A stretch of DNA of 64,000 nucleotides, from contig JACQZR010000088.1 in the NCBI GenBank assembly GCA_016213775.1, positions 24,876 to 88,875 on the forward strand. The letters are read 5' to 3'. This document shows positions 16,067-24,880 of this stretch, piece by piece. The notes beneath the pieces are model-generated. The model saw only the letters and a list, made by a program, of their open reading frames with translations, did not search any database and was not told the origin of the DNA. Position 1 is the first letter of the stretch. Each line of letters opens with the position of its first letter. Source of the DNA: Acidobacteriota bacterium (GTDB lineage Bacteria > Acidobacteriota > Terriglobia > Bryobacterales > Bryobacteraceae). The translations under genes and the position numbers were made by a program.

Positions 16067-17413
16067 TTGCACCAGCTTGTGCGCAGTGTAGCCTACAATC
16101 CGGCACCCCCGCCTCCGCCTCGTCCATCCCCTGAACCGATTCTCGTTGAACCGCAACCGGAAGGTCATGGAAGAAACTGGATCTTGCTTATCGTTTTGGG
16201 TCTTATCGCAGCAGGGGTGTGGAGCTTGACGCAGAGGGGTGGGGAAAAGGCGGTTGCGTGGAGCCCCAAGCGCACAGGTGTAGTACGTTCCGGTCGCATC
16301 GAGCGTACTTTGCGCGTCACGGGTTCGACACAGCCGCTCAAGTTCTCCTACCTGGTTGCCCCGCGGCTGCAAGGATCCCGGCACTCGCATGGAAACGATT
16401 TTGGCCTCCTGCTGGAGAAGATAAGCCCAGCGGGGCAGAAGGTGAAGAAGGGTGAACTTGTCGCCCGCTTCGACCGCCACTTGATGGCGCTCCGGCTGGA
16501 GGACTACCGCGCGAATGTCGTCCAGCATCAACTGAATCTCGATCGGTTGCGGGCGAACCTGTCGGTCCGGCGCGCCTACTACGAACAGCGTATTCGTGCG
16601 GTGAAGGGCTCCATGGACAAGGCTGCGCTGAATCTCAAAACGGCGCCGGTGCGGTCGGCCATGCAGGTGGCTCGTATGACGATGGATCTGGAGGAAGCCA
16701 AAGCCCGCTATGAGCAGGTACTCAAGGAAATGCCGCTCGTCATCGAAAGCGAACAGGCTTCCAATCGCCGCTACGAGATCGAAGTCGTCCAGGCCGAGCG
16801 CGAGTTGGAGAAGGCAGAGAAGAACCTCGAGCAGATGACCTTCGAGGCATCCATGGACGGGGTATTAGTTCTCCAGAAAACCTACCGCGGAAGCCAGTTT
16901 GTCGAGATTTCCGAAGGGGATCAGATTGGTCCCGGTTCCGCTTTCGCCGAGATCGTCGATAATTCCAAACTGGTGGTGGACGCGTCTCTCAGCCAGGTGG
17001 ATGGCGAGCAGGTGAAGACCGGCCAGACGGCCCGCGTCCACCTGGACGCCTATCCGGAAGTGGAGTTGTCCGCGAAAGTCGTTTCGATTGGGGCGATGAC
17101 GAAATCGGGCTACCGGCCAAGCTACCGGCGCGACATTCCTATCCGGCTGATGCTGGATAAGACCAGCGAGAAGGTGATTCCAAACCTGTCCGCTCATGCC
17201 GACATACTGCTGGAAGCTGAGGACGATACGCTTGTGATGCCGCGCGAGTGCGTGTTTCGCAGCGGCGACAAACCGTACGCCCTGGTGGAGACGGCTGGCG
17301 GCTGGGAAAAGCGGCCGGTGGAGTTGGGTCTTGCCAGCAATACAGAGGTGTCGGTGCAATCGGGCCTAAGAGCGGGCGAGAAACTCGCGGCCGAGCTTCC
17401 GGAACAGCGTTAA
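16067..17413 (+). CDS. HlyD-family periplasmic adaptor (membrane fusion protein)
   Basis: About 448 residues. The annotated start is TTG 16067, with AAGGAG about 11 bp upstream; GTG 16079 is an alternative. After a proline-rich cytoplasmic tail, one transmembrane segment (WILLIVLGLIAAGVWSL, about 47-63) anchors it. A split lipoyl-type domain, a long helical hairpin (LRLEDYRANVVQHQLNLDRL to EKAEKNLEQM) and a beta-barrel (VVDASLSQVDGEQVKTGQTA) follow. This is the adaptor architecture of RND or ABC (MacA-type) efflux systems. No transporter or outer-membrane partner gene is adjacent, so its pump is unknown. The next gene starts 5 bp downstream. A stem-loop with one mismatch (about 15896-15922) lies in the upstream spacer. 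Confidence 0.83.
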   Translation: MHQLVRSVAYNPAPPPPPRPSPEPILVEPQPEGHGRNWILLIVLGLIAAGVWSLTQRGGEKAVAWSPKRTGVVRSGRIERTLRVTGSTQPLKFSYLVAPRLQGSRHSHGNDFGLLLEKISPAGQKVKKGELVARFDRHLMALRLEDYRANVVQHQLNLDRLRANLSVRRAYYEQRIRAVKGSMDKAALNLKTAPVRSAMQVARMTMDLEEAKARYEQVLKEMPLVIESEQASNRRYEIEVVQAERELEKAEKNLEQMTFEASMDGVLVLQKTYRGSQFVEISEGDQIGPGSAFAEIVDNSKLVVDASLSQVDGEQVKTGQTARVHLDAYPEVELSAKVVSIGAMTKSGYRPSYRRDIPIRLMLDKTSEKVIPNLSAHADILLEAEDDTLVMPRECVFRSGDKPYALVETAGGWEKRPVELGLASNTEVSVQSGLRAGEKLAAELPEQR

Positions 17414-17417
17414 TCCA

Positions 17418-18746
17418 ATGGCAAAGGCCTGCACGGCCGTCCTGCTCCTGCCGCTCGCGTTGCTGGCGCAAACGCTGCTGGCGCAAACGCTGTTGGCGCA
17501 AACGCTCAGCTCCATCGACAATGGGACGGTGAAGATCGGCGTCGATCTCGATCTGGGCGGGTCGATTACATGGGTGTCGCGCAGCGACGGTCCTAACATG
17601 ATCAACTCCGCGGACCTGGGGCGTCAGATCCAGCAGTCCTATTATTCCGGCCCTGCACCCTATCGCACGGCGCATCCCGCCTGGCCCAACTGGCCATGGA
17701 ATCCCATCAGCACTGGCGACGTTTACAAGAACCCCTCGCGTGTTCTGCGGCATCGTAACGACGGCACGTCGCTGTATGTGCGCAGCGTCCCTTTGCAATG
17801 GGCACTGAACAACGTTCCGTGCGAATGCACATTCGAGACGTGGATCACCCTGAAGGGAAGTGTGATCGCAGTGAAGGCGCGGCTCAACAACCTGCGCCCG
17901 GACCGCACACAATATCGCGCCTACGATCAGGAGCTTCCCGCTGTGTATACGAATGGCCCGTGGCACCGCTTGTTCACTTACGACGGCGAGCGCCCGTTCA
18001 CTGGCGCGCCGTTGCGGCAGGTGGTGCAAAATCCCAGTCCGCCTTGGGCGTCCTGGCAGGCTACGGAGAATTGGGCGGCTCTGGTGGATGAGCAGGGTTT
18101 CGGGCTCGGCGTCTTCCATGCCGGCGTGATGCGTTTCCTCGGTGGATTCCACGGTCGTCCAGGCAGCGGTGGAGCCAAGGACGACGCGACGGGTTACATT
18201 GCGCCGGTGCAGCGCGAGATCCTCGATCACAACATCCGCTACGCGTATGAGTACAAACTGATCGTCGGGTCACTGGCGGAGATTCGGGAATACGTGTATG
18301 CCCACCGGCCTCCGAGGACGCCCGATTTCGTCTTTCACCGCGACCGCCAGCACTTTTCCTACACCAACGCCACCGATACCGGGATGCCCGTGCGCGGACA
18401 TCTGCGGATTGCGGTGGATTCGACCGATCCTTATGTGGTAAGCCCGCCGTTGCACTTCAATGCCGCCGATGTTCCGAAGTTGTACATACGGGCCGCGTAT
18501 CACACCAGTAGGGCACAGGCGCAGTTGTTCTGGTCGACGCCCTCGCGCGGGTTCAGCGAGGCGCAAAGTGTTCGCATTGGGGCCACCAACGATGGGGTGA
18601 TGAGGACTTACGAGGTGGATCTGTCCGCGAATCCCTCGTGGAGCGGAATCATCACGGGGCTGCGGTTCGACCCGGTGGACAACGGCGTTCCCGGCGATTT
18701 CGTGGATCTGCGGTTCATCAGCTCGAACGCCCGCAGTACCCGCTAG
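17418..18746 (+). CDS. Secreted protein with glycosidase-like beta-sandwich features, function unknown
   Basis: 442 residues. The signal peptide MAKACTAVLLLPLALLAQT contains a tandem LLAQT repeat. The mature part begins SSIDNGTVKIGVDLDLGGS and has many Trp/Tyr/Gly-rich strands (HPAWPNWPWNPISTGDVY, TYDGERPFTGAPLRQVV, GFGLGVFHAGVMRFLGGF). The C-terminal 130 residues (about 310-442) look like a separate carbohydrate-binding-like beta-sandwich with VDLRFISSN at the end. I do not recognise a named family; the feel is of secreted carbohydrate-active proteins seen in Acidobacteria. It follows the HlyD-like gene by 4 bp and so is probably co-transcribed. No catalytic residues can be assigned. Confidence 0.72.
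   Translation: MAKACTAVLLLPLALLAQTLLAQTLLAQTLSSIDNGTVKIGVDLDLGGSITWVSRSDGPNMINSADLGRQIQQSYYSGPAPYRTAHPAWPNWPWNPISTGDVYKNPSRVLRHRNDGTSLYVRSVPLQWALNNVPCECTFETWITLKGSVIAVKARLNNLRPDRTQYRAYDQELPAVYTNGPWHRLFTYDGERPFTGAPLRQVVQNPSPPWASWQATENWAALVDEQGFGLGVFHAGVMRFLGGFHGRPGSGGAKDDATGYIAPVQREILDHNIRYAYEYKLIVGSLAEIREYVYAHRPPRTPDFVFHRDRQHFSYTNATDTGMPVRGHLRIAVDSTDPYVVSPPLHFNAADVPKLYIRAAYHTSRAQAQLFWSTPSRGFSEAQSVRIGATNDGVMRTYEVDLSANPSWSGIITGLRFDPVDNGVPGDFVDLRFISSNARSTR
17460..17504 (+). repeat. Three tandem 15-bp repeats within a signal-peptide coding region
   Basis: Copies at 17460-17474, 17475-17489 and 17490-17504 differ only in their first four positions (ttgctggcgcaaacg, ctgctggcgcaaacg, ctgttggcgcaaacg). 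Each encodes L-L-A-Q-T, so a gain or loss of units keeps the frame and changes the length of the signal-peptide hydrophobic/cleavage region. Confidence 0.9.
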
Positions 18747-18749
18747 AGC

Positions 18750-18881
18750 TTACTTGCGCATTCCGCGTTTCGGGTTCTTCACCCGCTGCGCATGCGTTTT
18801 GCGCTTGTTGCGCTTGGGCTTGCTGATGATGAAAGTGCCGCTGCCAACGTATTCGGCTTGATAGAGCTTATCTTCGGCCAA
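18750..18881 (-). CDS. Small very basic protein, function unknown
   Basis: A 43-residue frame from TTG 18881 with GAGGG 7 bp upstream. The frame stays open a further 24 codons (to 18953), but that part looks non-coding. The sequence runs AEDKLYQAEYVGSGTFIISK, followed by a tail of about 20 residues in which more than half are Lys or Arg (PKRNKRKTHAQRV and on). A folded head with a ribosomal-protein-like basic tail suggests nucleic-acid or ribosome binding, but no family is recognised. It is convergent with the upstream secreted-protein gene. The start and expression are uncertain. Confidence 0.5.
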   Translation of the reverse strand: MAEDKLYQAEYVGSGTFIISKPKRNKRKTHAQRVKNPKRGMRK

Positions 18882-19056
18882 TTGAGAACCCTCTCTTCGG
18901 AAAGAATCAAAACTCCTATGATAGCACCCCGGCATCAGCGGAAAGCTGCGCACTACAATTCGCGCACCCTCGCTTGCTGACGCGCGCAGCTCCCTGGATT
19001 GGCCCGTGTACCGGGAGCGAACGACGATTCCACGCTCCCGCCCTCCTGTCTCTCTT

Positions 19057-21003
19057 TTACCGCAGCGTGAAGTGCTCCGACTCGGAAGCCAGCAATCCCA
19101 TCACCGCCCAGCTCGACGCCGAGATCGCCATCCACTGATCGCGGCCGTGCGGGAAGTTGGTGTCCACCAACGGCTGCAACGCAAACGCGCGAGTCGCCGC
19201 GTACCAGCTTCCATCCGCCAGCCTCGACTTCCGCAGATACATCGCAGCCTTCCGCATCGACGCCGCATCCGCCTTCGCACCGAGAGCCGTCCGCACCGCG
19301 TAAACCGCCTTGCCCGTCGCGTACGGATCGCTCCCCAGACCGGCCAACTGCGCCCAACCGCCATCGGTGCGCTGCATCGAGAGCAACTGGCTAGCCGCCG
19401 CCGTCACGTCTTTCGCCTCCGCGCCGGCCCACTTCAAACCGAGCAGCCGCATCATATGATCCTCGGTGGTCACCGGCGTGGCGCTCTTCAACCACCGCGC
19501 AGCCATTGCAACGCGGCGGTTGATCTCCTGCATCCGGCCTGCGAGCGGGTAAGCTCGCAGCGCACGGATGGCGTAGGCGGTTGCCTGAATGTCTCCGCTC
19601 ATCACCGGCGGGCGCGGAATCGAGGCGATCCACCGGCCGTCGGCTGTCTGCTGCTGCATCGTCATGTGAACAACCGCTGCCGTCAGCTTGTCCGCCGGAT
19701 AGTTGTTCGCGGCAAAGGCATCCAGCAGATACCCCGATGTCACTCCCATCTCGGGCAGCACATTGCTCGACTCCAGCAACACGGGGATCGCGGGCTTCAC
19801 AAACGCGAGGATGTAGCTCGCCATGCGTTCGCGGCCTTTCTCGTTGACGTCGATGCCGCGCGCCGCGGCAAGCCCCGCGGCCTGCAACGGCAGCATGTGA
19901 TTGTGGCACGACGCGCATCCCGTCTTCTTCATTCCGGCATCGCTGGCGGCCGTGAACAGATCGAACGTCTTCGACAGCGAAAGACCCGCCGCCGCCGGTT
20001 CCATGGCTGGATGCGCGGCCACCTTGCGGCTGGGGCTCCCGGCCCCGCGCAGCAACCGAACCGTGTGCGTTTCACCGCGCTGCAGCGCCCAATCCAACGC
20101 CGATTCGCCCATCTTGTTCACTGCCTTCGCATCCGCTCCCGATTGCAGCAGAAAGTCGACGATGGAGTAGCGGTCAAAATCCGAATACGCGGCCCACATC
20201 AGCGGCGTGTTGTCGCGTGCATCGCGAGCGTTCACCGCCGCGCCCGCCTTCACCAGCATCCGCACGATTGCTTCCTCGCCGCGCACCGCGGCCATCGTCA
20301 ACAGCGGCATCTTGTTCATCGCCACCGATACGTTCACTGAAGCCTTGTTGTCCAGCAGGAATCGCACGATGTCCTTCCGCCCGCTCACCGCCGCCTCCGA
20401 CAGCGGCGTCGCGTTGTGGCTGTCGGTCGCGTTCACATCCGCCCCGGCCCCGATAAGCAGCTTCACACTCGCCAGATCACCCACGCGGCAAGCGTCCAGC
20501 AGAGGCGTCCCTTTCCCGCCGCCAACCCACACCGCCGGAATCGAATCGAGCCTGTCCTTCACGTCCACCTTCGCTCCCGCATCCAGCAGCATCTTCACGA
20601 TCGGCGCTCCACCAGCAGCAGCCGCAGCCACATGCAGCGGCGTGCGCCCCGTACCCGACGCCGCGTTCACATCGGCCCCGGCGGCAATCAACAGCCGGGC
20701 CTTCTCCACATCGCCCGCGCCCCACAGCAACGCGGTCGCACCCATTCCGTTAGCGGCCTTCACTTTCGCTCCACGATCAATCAGCGCCTTCACCATTGCC
20801 GCGTTGCCGTACACTACAGCATTCATAATGGCCGGAGTTCCCGCCTCATCCACGGCCGACGCGTCCGCGCCCTCGTCGAGCATCTTCTGGACTGCGGCGT
20901 TGTCTCCGCGGACGATAGCGTTGTGCAAAGCGTCGCCGGAACCGGCGGACAGGCCGGTCGCGATTCCCAGGCAAAGAAAGATCAATTGGAGTCTCTTCGA
21001 CAT
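19057..21003 (-). CDS. Exported ankyrin-repeat protein with CxxCH motif and cyclase-like toroid domain
   Basis: 648 residues from ATG 21003 (GAGGAG about 10 bp upstream). Signal peptide SKRLQLIFLCLGIATGLSAG. Residues about 24-320 are eight or so ankyrin repeats (e.g. GTGRTPLHVAAAAAGGAPIV, DNTPLMWAAYSDFD). Next comes a lone cytochrome-c-type heme motif CASCHNH (about 365-371). The C-terminal 270 residues have QW-like helical repeats (QQTADGRWIAS, QRTDGGWAQLAG, RLADGSWYAATRAFALQP), typical of the squalene/hopene-cyclase-type alpha-toroid. The catalytic DxDD of true cyclases is not seen. It is probably a periplasmic binding or redox-linked scaffold. It diverges from a receptor-like kinase gene. 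No described function is claimed. Confidence 0.85.
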   Translation of the reverse strand: MSKRLQLIFLCLGIATGLSAGSGDALHNAIVRGDNAAVQKMLDEGADASAVDEAGTPAIMNAVVYGNAAMVKALIDRGAKVKAANGMGATALLWGAGDVEKARLLIAAGADVNAASGTGRTPLHVAAAAAGGAPIVKMLLDAGAKVDVKDRLDSIPAVWVGGGKGTPLLDACRVGDLASVKLLIGAGADVNATDSHNATPLSEAAVSGRKDIVRFLLDNKASVNVSVAMNKMPLLTMAAVRGEEAIVRMLVKAGAAVNARDARDNTPLMWAAYSDFDRYSIVDFLLQSGADAKAVNKMGESALDWALQRGETHTVRLLRGAGSPSRKVAAHPAMEPAAAGLSLSKTFDLFTAASDAGMKKTGCASCHNHMLPLQAAGLAAARGIDVNEKGRERMASYILAFVKPAIPVLLESSNVLPEMGVTSGYLLDAFAANNYPADKLTAAVVHMTMQQQTADGRWIASIPRPPVMSGDIQATAYAIRALRAYPLAGRMQEINRRVAMAARWLKSATPVTTEDHMMRLLGLKWAGAEAKDVTAAASQLLSMQRTDGGWAQLAGLGSDPYATGKAVYAVRTALGAKADAASMRKAAMYLRKSRLADGSWYAATRAFALQPLVDTNFPHGRDQWMAISASSWAVMGLLASESEHFTLR

Positions 21004-21108
21004 TATTTTTGTTTCTCCTCTGCAATCCATACGCGAAAGCGCCGTACGTTTTGGATAATGGAACGTGGAGAAATTGATAGCCTCAGGAGAATCACACTGG
21101 CTTCCGAC

Positions 21109-23907
21109 ATGACAGCGCAGCAGTGGGCAAGGGTTTCGGAGCTGTTCCACACCGCTCTCGACCTCCCGCAAAACGAGCGCGCCGCGTTCCTGCAACAGTC
21201 CTGCGCCGGCGATGCCGCGCTGCGCCGCCAGGTGGAGGCGCTGCTGAACGCTCACGACGAAGCCGACACCGACCCCGGACGCTGGACCCTCAACCCCGAA
21301 CCCACTTCTCAGGCCAGGGACGGCAGCCGTATCGGCCCCTACCTCATCGTCAATCGCATCGGCGCGGGGGGAATGGGCGAGGTCTACCGCGTCAAGGATG
21401 AACGCCTCGGCCGCGAGGTCGCCCTCAAAATCCTCCTCCCTGAATTCGCCGGCGACAAAGAATATGTCGAGCGATTCCGCCGCGAAGCCCGCGCCGCCTC
21501 CGCTCTCGAACATCCCAACATCTGCCGCCTCTACGACATTGGCGAATGGGAGAGCCGTCCCTACCTCACCATGGAGTTGCTTGATGGCGAAACCCTTCGC
21601 CAGAAGCTGGCCAACGGTCCTTTCTCTACCAAGGACGTCATCTGCGCCGGCATACAAACCGCGGAAGCACTCGCCATGGCCCACTCCCGCGGATTCCTCC
21701 ATCGCGACGTCAAACCCTCCAATTTATTTTGGACCTCCGACTGCCAAGTGAAAGTGCTCGACTTCGGCTTGGCCAAACGTGTTGCCAGCGCCGGCGACGC
21801 TCCGCACGAGATCACCCTCACCAAACGCCATAACGCGCCCGGCACCCCGGCCTACATGTCCCCCGAACAGATCCTCGGTGATGAGCCTGATGGCCGCAGC
21901 GACACCTTTTCCCTCGGCATCGTCCTCTACGAACTAGCCACCGGTGTATCCCCCTTCAGCGGACCCACCCCAACACAAACCTTCCAGAATGTTTTGGCCG
22001 GAACTCCCCAGCCGCCCTCGCAACTGCGCCCCACGCTGCCAAAAGAACTGGACCGCATTATCTGCCGCGCCATTGAAAAGGACCGCGACCTACGCTATCA
22101 GTCCGCCCTCGATCTGAAGGCGGAGTTGCGCCTGCTCCAGCGTTCCAGTGAGAACACGCAGACCGCCGAAGCCCCTCCCGCCTCTTGGTGGCAGGCGCCG
22201 GCTTCGGGAAAGCCTGGACTTCAGGCTTGGCCATGGTTGGCCGCGGGCGTCTTGTTAATGGCCCTCGCCGGAGTCCTCTGGAAGCTCTGGCCTTCGTCGG
22301 AACCCTACGTTCGCGTCGTCCCTGTCGAAGCCTCCGACCGCCTAAAGGAAAGCGCCGTCATCTCTCCCATGGGCGACCGCGTCGCCTTCAGCGCCCCCGC
22401 CGCCGGAGAAACCCGGCCATCTATTTTCGTCAAGCTCGTCGATTCCGGCTCCGCCCTCCGCGTCAGCCGCGGCGTCGGCGAAGAGGGGAACCCCGTCTGG
22501 TCCCCCGACGGCAAATATCTCGCCTTCCTCCGCTCCGACAGCGAGGAGTCCGGTTACTTCATGATTCCCGCCCTCGGAGGCGCCGAACAGAAAATCGCCG
22601 ACCATTTCGCCAAGCCTCTACAGGCTGGCGGCCGCAACCTCGATTGGAGCCCGGACGGCAACTTCATCGTCATCGCCGACCGCTTCGCACCAAACGAACC
22701 CATCTGCATCTACACCGTCGACCTCCGCACCCGCGAGCGAAAGAAATGGCTCACCACCGGTCCCTTCCTCGCCAACCCCGCTTTCTCTCGCGACGGCAGA
22801 TTTATCGCCTACGCAAAAGGTTTGAGCTTCCTCTCCCAGGACATCTACATTCGCCCCGTGCAGGGCGGCGACGAGCGCCGTGTGACCCGCGACAGCCGCT
22901 GGCTTGCCGGCTTCACCTGGAAGGCCGATGGCAAAGGTTTCGTCTTCTCCTCCAACCGCGGCGGACTCTTCGCTTTGTGGCAGGCCGGTCTGAGTGGCGA
23001 TCAACCGCGCATGGTCCAGGCCGCCGGACCCGACGTCGATTCCCCCTCCCTTTCGCGCGATGGCAAGCGCATGACCTACGTCCTCTCGCGCCAGAACATG
23101 AACATCTGGCGCGTCGGCGTTGACCGCGACTCCGAACCAGAGAAGCTCATCCGCTCTACGCGCCTCTCCGCACAACCGATGTATTCGCCCGATGGCAAGC
23201 GCATCGTCTTTACCTCCGATCGCAACGGAAGCTGGCAGATCTGGGTCTGCGACGCCGATGGCGCCAACGCCTCGCGTCTTACCAGCATGCCCGGACAGAC
23301 CGGCTCCCCGCGCTGGTCCCCGGACGGCAAATGGATCGCCTTCGACTCGCGCCCCGGAGGCAACGCCGATGTCTACGTCATCGCCGCTGATGGCGGTTCG
23401 CTCCGCCGCATGACCACCGCCGATGCCGATGATTACCGCCCCTCCTGGACCCGCGACGGCAAGTGGATTTACTACGTCTCAAACCGCACAGCCTTGACCC
23501 AATTGTGGAAGGTGCCGTTTCAGGGTGGTCCTGAAGTCCAGGTCACTCAGGATGGTGGCGCCTTCAGCATGGAATCCCATGACGGAGAGTGGATCTTCTA
23601 TACCCGCGGCGGCGTGCTCTGGAAACGCAACCTCGCCGATGGCACCAAAATTCCCATCGCCGACGACGCGCAGCCCGCCGACTTCACCCTCGCCGGCCCC
23701 GATATTTTCTTCACTGTCCGGGGCAATATGCCCTTCCCCGCCATTGATCGCATTCGCCTCTCCGACGGGAAACGCTTCCGCGTCCGGGAAGCCCTTGGCC
23801 CTCGCGCCCGCATCTTCGGTCCCATCGACGTCTCCCCCGACAACAAGTGGCTCCTCTTTGAACGCTCCGATCAGCGCGACAGCGAAATCCACATGATCGA
23901 ACAATGA
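21109..23907 (+). CDS. Transmembrane Ser/Thr protein kinase with TolB-like beta-propeller sensor
   Basis: 932 residues from ATG 21109 (MTAQQWARVSELFHTAL is the usual start of this acidobacterial family); ATG 21058 would add 17 residues. The kinase domain has RIGAGGMGEVYRV, Lys107 in VALKIL, LHRDVKPSN (His198-Arg199-Asp200), LDFGLA (Asp218) and GTPAYMSPEQ. A transmembrane helix (WPWLAAGVLLMALAGVLW, about 368-385) leads to an extracytoplasmic WD40/TolB-type propeller with repeated PVWSPDGKYLAFL-like blades. It presumably senses an external ligand and phosphorylates cytoplasmic targets. It is transcribed alone, divergently from the ankyrin protein gene, and the TacAT cassette follows. Confidence 0.92.
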   Translation: MTAQQWARVSELFHTALDLPQNERAAFLQQSCAGDAALRRQVEALLNAHDEADTDPGRWTLNPEPTSQARDGSRIGPYLIVNRIGAGGMGEVYRVKDERLGREVALKILLPEFAGDKEYVERFRREARAASALEHPNICRLYDIGEWESRPYLTMELLDGETLRQKLANGPFSTKDVICAGIQTAEALAMAHSRGFLHRDVKPSNLFWTSDCQVKVLDFGLAKRVASAGDAPHEITLTKRHNAPGTPAYMSPEQILGDEPDGRSDTFSLGIVLYELATGVSPFSGPTPTQTFQNVLAGTPQPPSQLRPTLPKELDRIICRAIEKDRDLRYQSALDLKAELRLLQRSSENTQTAEAPPASWWQAPASGKPGLQAWPWLAAGVLLMALAGVLWKLWPSSEPYVRVVPVEASDRLKESAVISPMGDRVAFSAPAAGETRPSIFVKLVDSGSALRVSRGVGEEGNPVWSPDGKYLAFLRSDSEESGYFMIPALGGAEQKIADHFAKPLQAGGRNLDWSPDGNFIVIADRFAPNEPICIYTVDLRTRERKKWLTTGPFLANPAFSRDGRFIAYAKGLSFLSQDIYIRPVQGGDERRVTRDSRWLAGFTWKADGKGFVFSSNRGGLFALWQAGLSGDQPRMVQAAGPDVDSPSLSRDGKRMTYVLSRQNMNIWRVGVDRDSEPEKLIRSTRLSAQPMYSPDGKRIVFTSDRNGSWQIWVCDADGANASRLTSMPGQTGSPRWSPDGKWIAFDSRPGGNADVYVIAADGGSLRRMTTADADDYRPSWTRDGKWIYYVSNRTALTQLWKVPFQGGPEVQVTQDGGAFSMESHDGEWIFYTRGGVLWKRNLADGTKIPIADDAQPADFTLAGPDIFFTVRGNMPFPAIDRIRLSDGKRFRVREALGPRARIFGPIDVSPDNKWLLFERSDQRDSEIHMIEQ

Positions 23908-23916
23908 GCAAAGAAC

Positions 23917-23946
23917 TTGACGCCGTACGGATATTTGCCGTACGAT
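23917..23946 (+). promoter_or_regulatory. tacAT promoter with duplicated GCCGTACG box
   Basis: TTGACG (23917-23922) and TACGAT (23941-23946), 18 bp apart, form a good sigma-70-type promoter 14 bp before the antitoxin start. Two copies of GCCGTACG (23922-23929 and 23937-23944), 15 bp centre to centre and each containing the palindrome CGTACG, sit over the spacer and the -10 element. This is where an autorepressing RHH antitoxin would bind. Confidence 0.65.
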
Positions 23947-23959
23947 AGATCAAGAGCCA

Positions 23960-24274
23960 ATGATGCGACAGGACGCACAAACAGGCCGAAGGCCGGCTAA
24001 ACCGGTCCCGGCGGCGAAAACATACCGATTCGATGCCCGCCTGAATGAAGAGCAAAAGCTCCTAATTCAGCGTGCGGCTGATTTGGAAGGGCGCACGATG
24101 ACCGATTTTGTCCTCCATAGCGCGGAAACCGCCGCCGAACGGACGATTGAAAGGCGCGCCATGTTGATCCTGACGGCTCGGGAGACAGAGGCATTTGCAA
24201 ATGCCATCCTGAACCCGCCTCGCCCCGGTCCTGTTCTGCGACACGCCGTTCGCGAGTACCGCGCCAGGCGCTAG
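23960..24274 (+). CDS. tacA: DUF1778 antitoxin, TacA-like
   Basis: 104 residues. The RHH domain is in YRFDARLNEEQKLLIQRAAD and LEGRTMTDFVLHSAETAAE, characteristic of DUF1778 antitoxins. The C-terminal segment ETEAFANAILNPPRPGPVLR is the part that in TacA wraps the acetyltransferase toxin. It is followed 3 bp later by the GNAT toxin gene, the standard order. Two ATG codons (23960, 23963) are possible starts. With the toxin it probably binds the duplicated boxes in its promoter. The antitoxin appears complete. Confidence 0.9.
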   Translation: MMRQDAQTGRRPAKPVPAAKTYRFDARLNEEQKLLIQRAADLEGRTMTDFVLHSAETAAERTIERRAMLILTARETEAFANAILNPPRPGPVLRHAVREYRARR

Positions 24275-24277
24275 CAC

Positions 24278-24796
24278 GTGCCGCCTGTTTCTGAGTATCG
24301 GATCGAGCCGCTAGGGCCCTCTCATGATCGCACTGCTTTTCACTCTGGCGTCGCTGAACTCGACGATTACCTGCATCATCAAGCTGGTCAGGATTCGAAA
24401 CGGAAGGTCGCCGCACCGTTCGTCATGGTCGATGCCGGCGGTTCCATTCTCGGCTACTACACTCTGTCGGCCTATGGCATCCGCCTATCTGCCCTCCCGG
24501 AAGGGATCAGCAAAAGGCTCCCTCGCTATCCGCTAATTCCGGCGACCCTCCTTGGCCGGTTAGCCGTTAGCAGTGCGCACCAGGGCCAGAAACTTGGGCG
24601 TTTCCTTTTGACGGATGCCCTGCACCGGAGCTGGCGCAACACAACAGAAGTAGCGTCTGTGGGGGTCGTCGTCGATGCTCTGGATGAGAGAGCGCGCGCT
24701 TTCTACCTACATCACGAATTCATACCGTTGTTGGATCACCCAAACCGGCTGTTCCTGGCGATGGCTACGGTTGGGAGAGCATTCAAGGCGAGGTGA
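24278..24796 (+). CDS. tacT: GNAT acetyltransferase toxin, TacT-like
   Basis: 172 residues from GTG 24278. Type II toxins of this family acetylate the amino group of aminoacyl-tRNAs and stop translation. Family landmarks are the N-terminal CDYL-like SGVAELDDYLHHQAGQD, the substrate loop LSALPEGISKRLPRYPLIPA, the acetyl-CoA-binding LGRLAVSSAHQGQKLGRFLL (about 90-109), and FYLHHEFIPL with the conserved Tyr. All expected parts are present, so it is probably active. The preferred tRNA cannot be read from the sequence. The aroF regulatory region begins about 45 bp downstream. Confidence 0.9.
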   Translation: MPPVSEYRIEPLGPSHDRTAFHSGVAELDDYLHHQAGQDSKRKVAAPFVMVDAGGSILGYYTLSAYGIRLSALPEGISKRLPRYPLIPATLLGRLAVSSAHQGQKLGRFLLTDALHRSWRNTTEVASVGVVVDALDERARAFYLHHEFIPLLDHPNRLFLAMATVGRAFKAR

Positions 24797-24841
24797 ATCT
24801 CCCGCCACACGATACTCGTGCTCGTGCGCGGACCAGAGCAG

Positions 24842-24871
24842 TTGCATTCCCGCCCCACCTGCGCGTATAAT
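24842..24871 (+). promoter_or_regulatory. aroF promoter
   Basis: TTGCAT (24842-24847) and a consensus TATAAT (24866-24871) are separated by 18 bp. The expected transcription start (about 24878-24881) coincides with the ATG of the aromatic leader peptide, so the mRNA would be leaderless or nearly so. No Shine-Dalgarno precedes that ATG, consistent with this. Confidence 0.7.
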
Positions 24872-24880
24872 TGCTTCTTC

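Noticed and set aside
20416..21057. Upstream extension of the kinase reading frame by over 200 codons
   Set aside because: This part lies opposite the ankyrin repeats and reads as low-quality Arg/His-rich sequence; the kinase family starts at MTAQQW.
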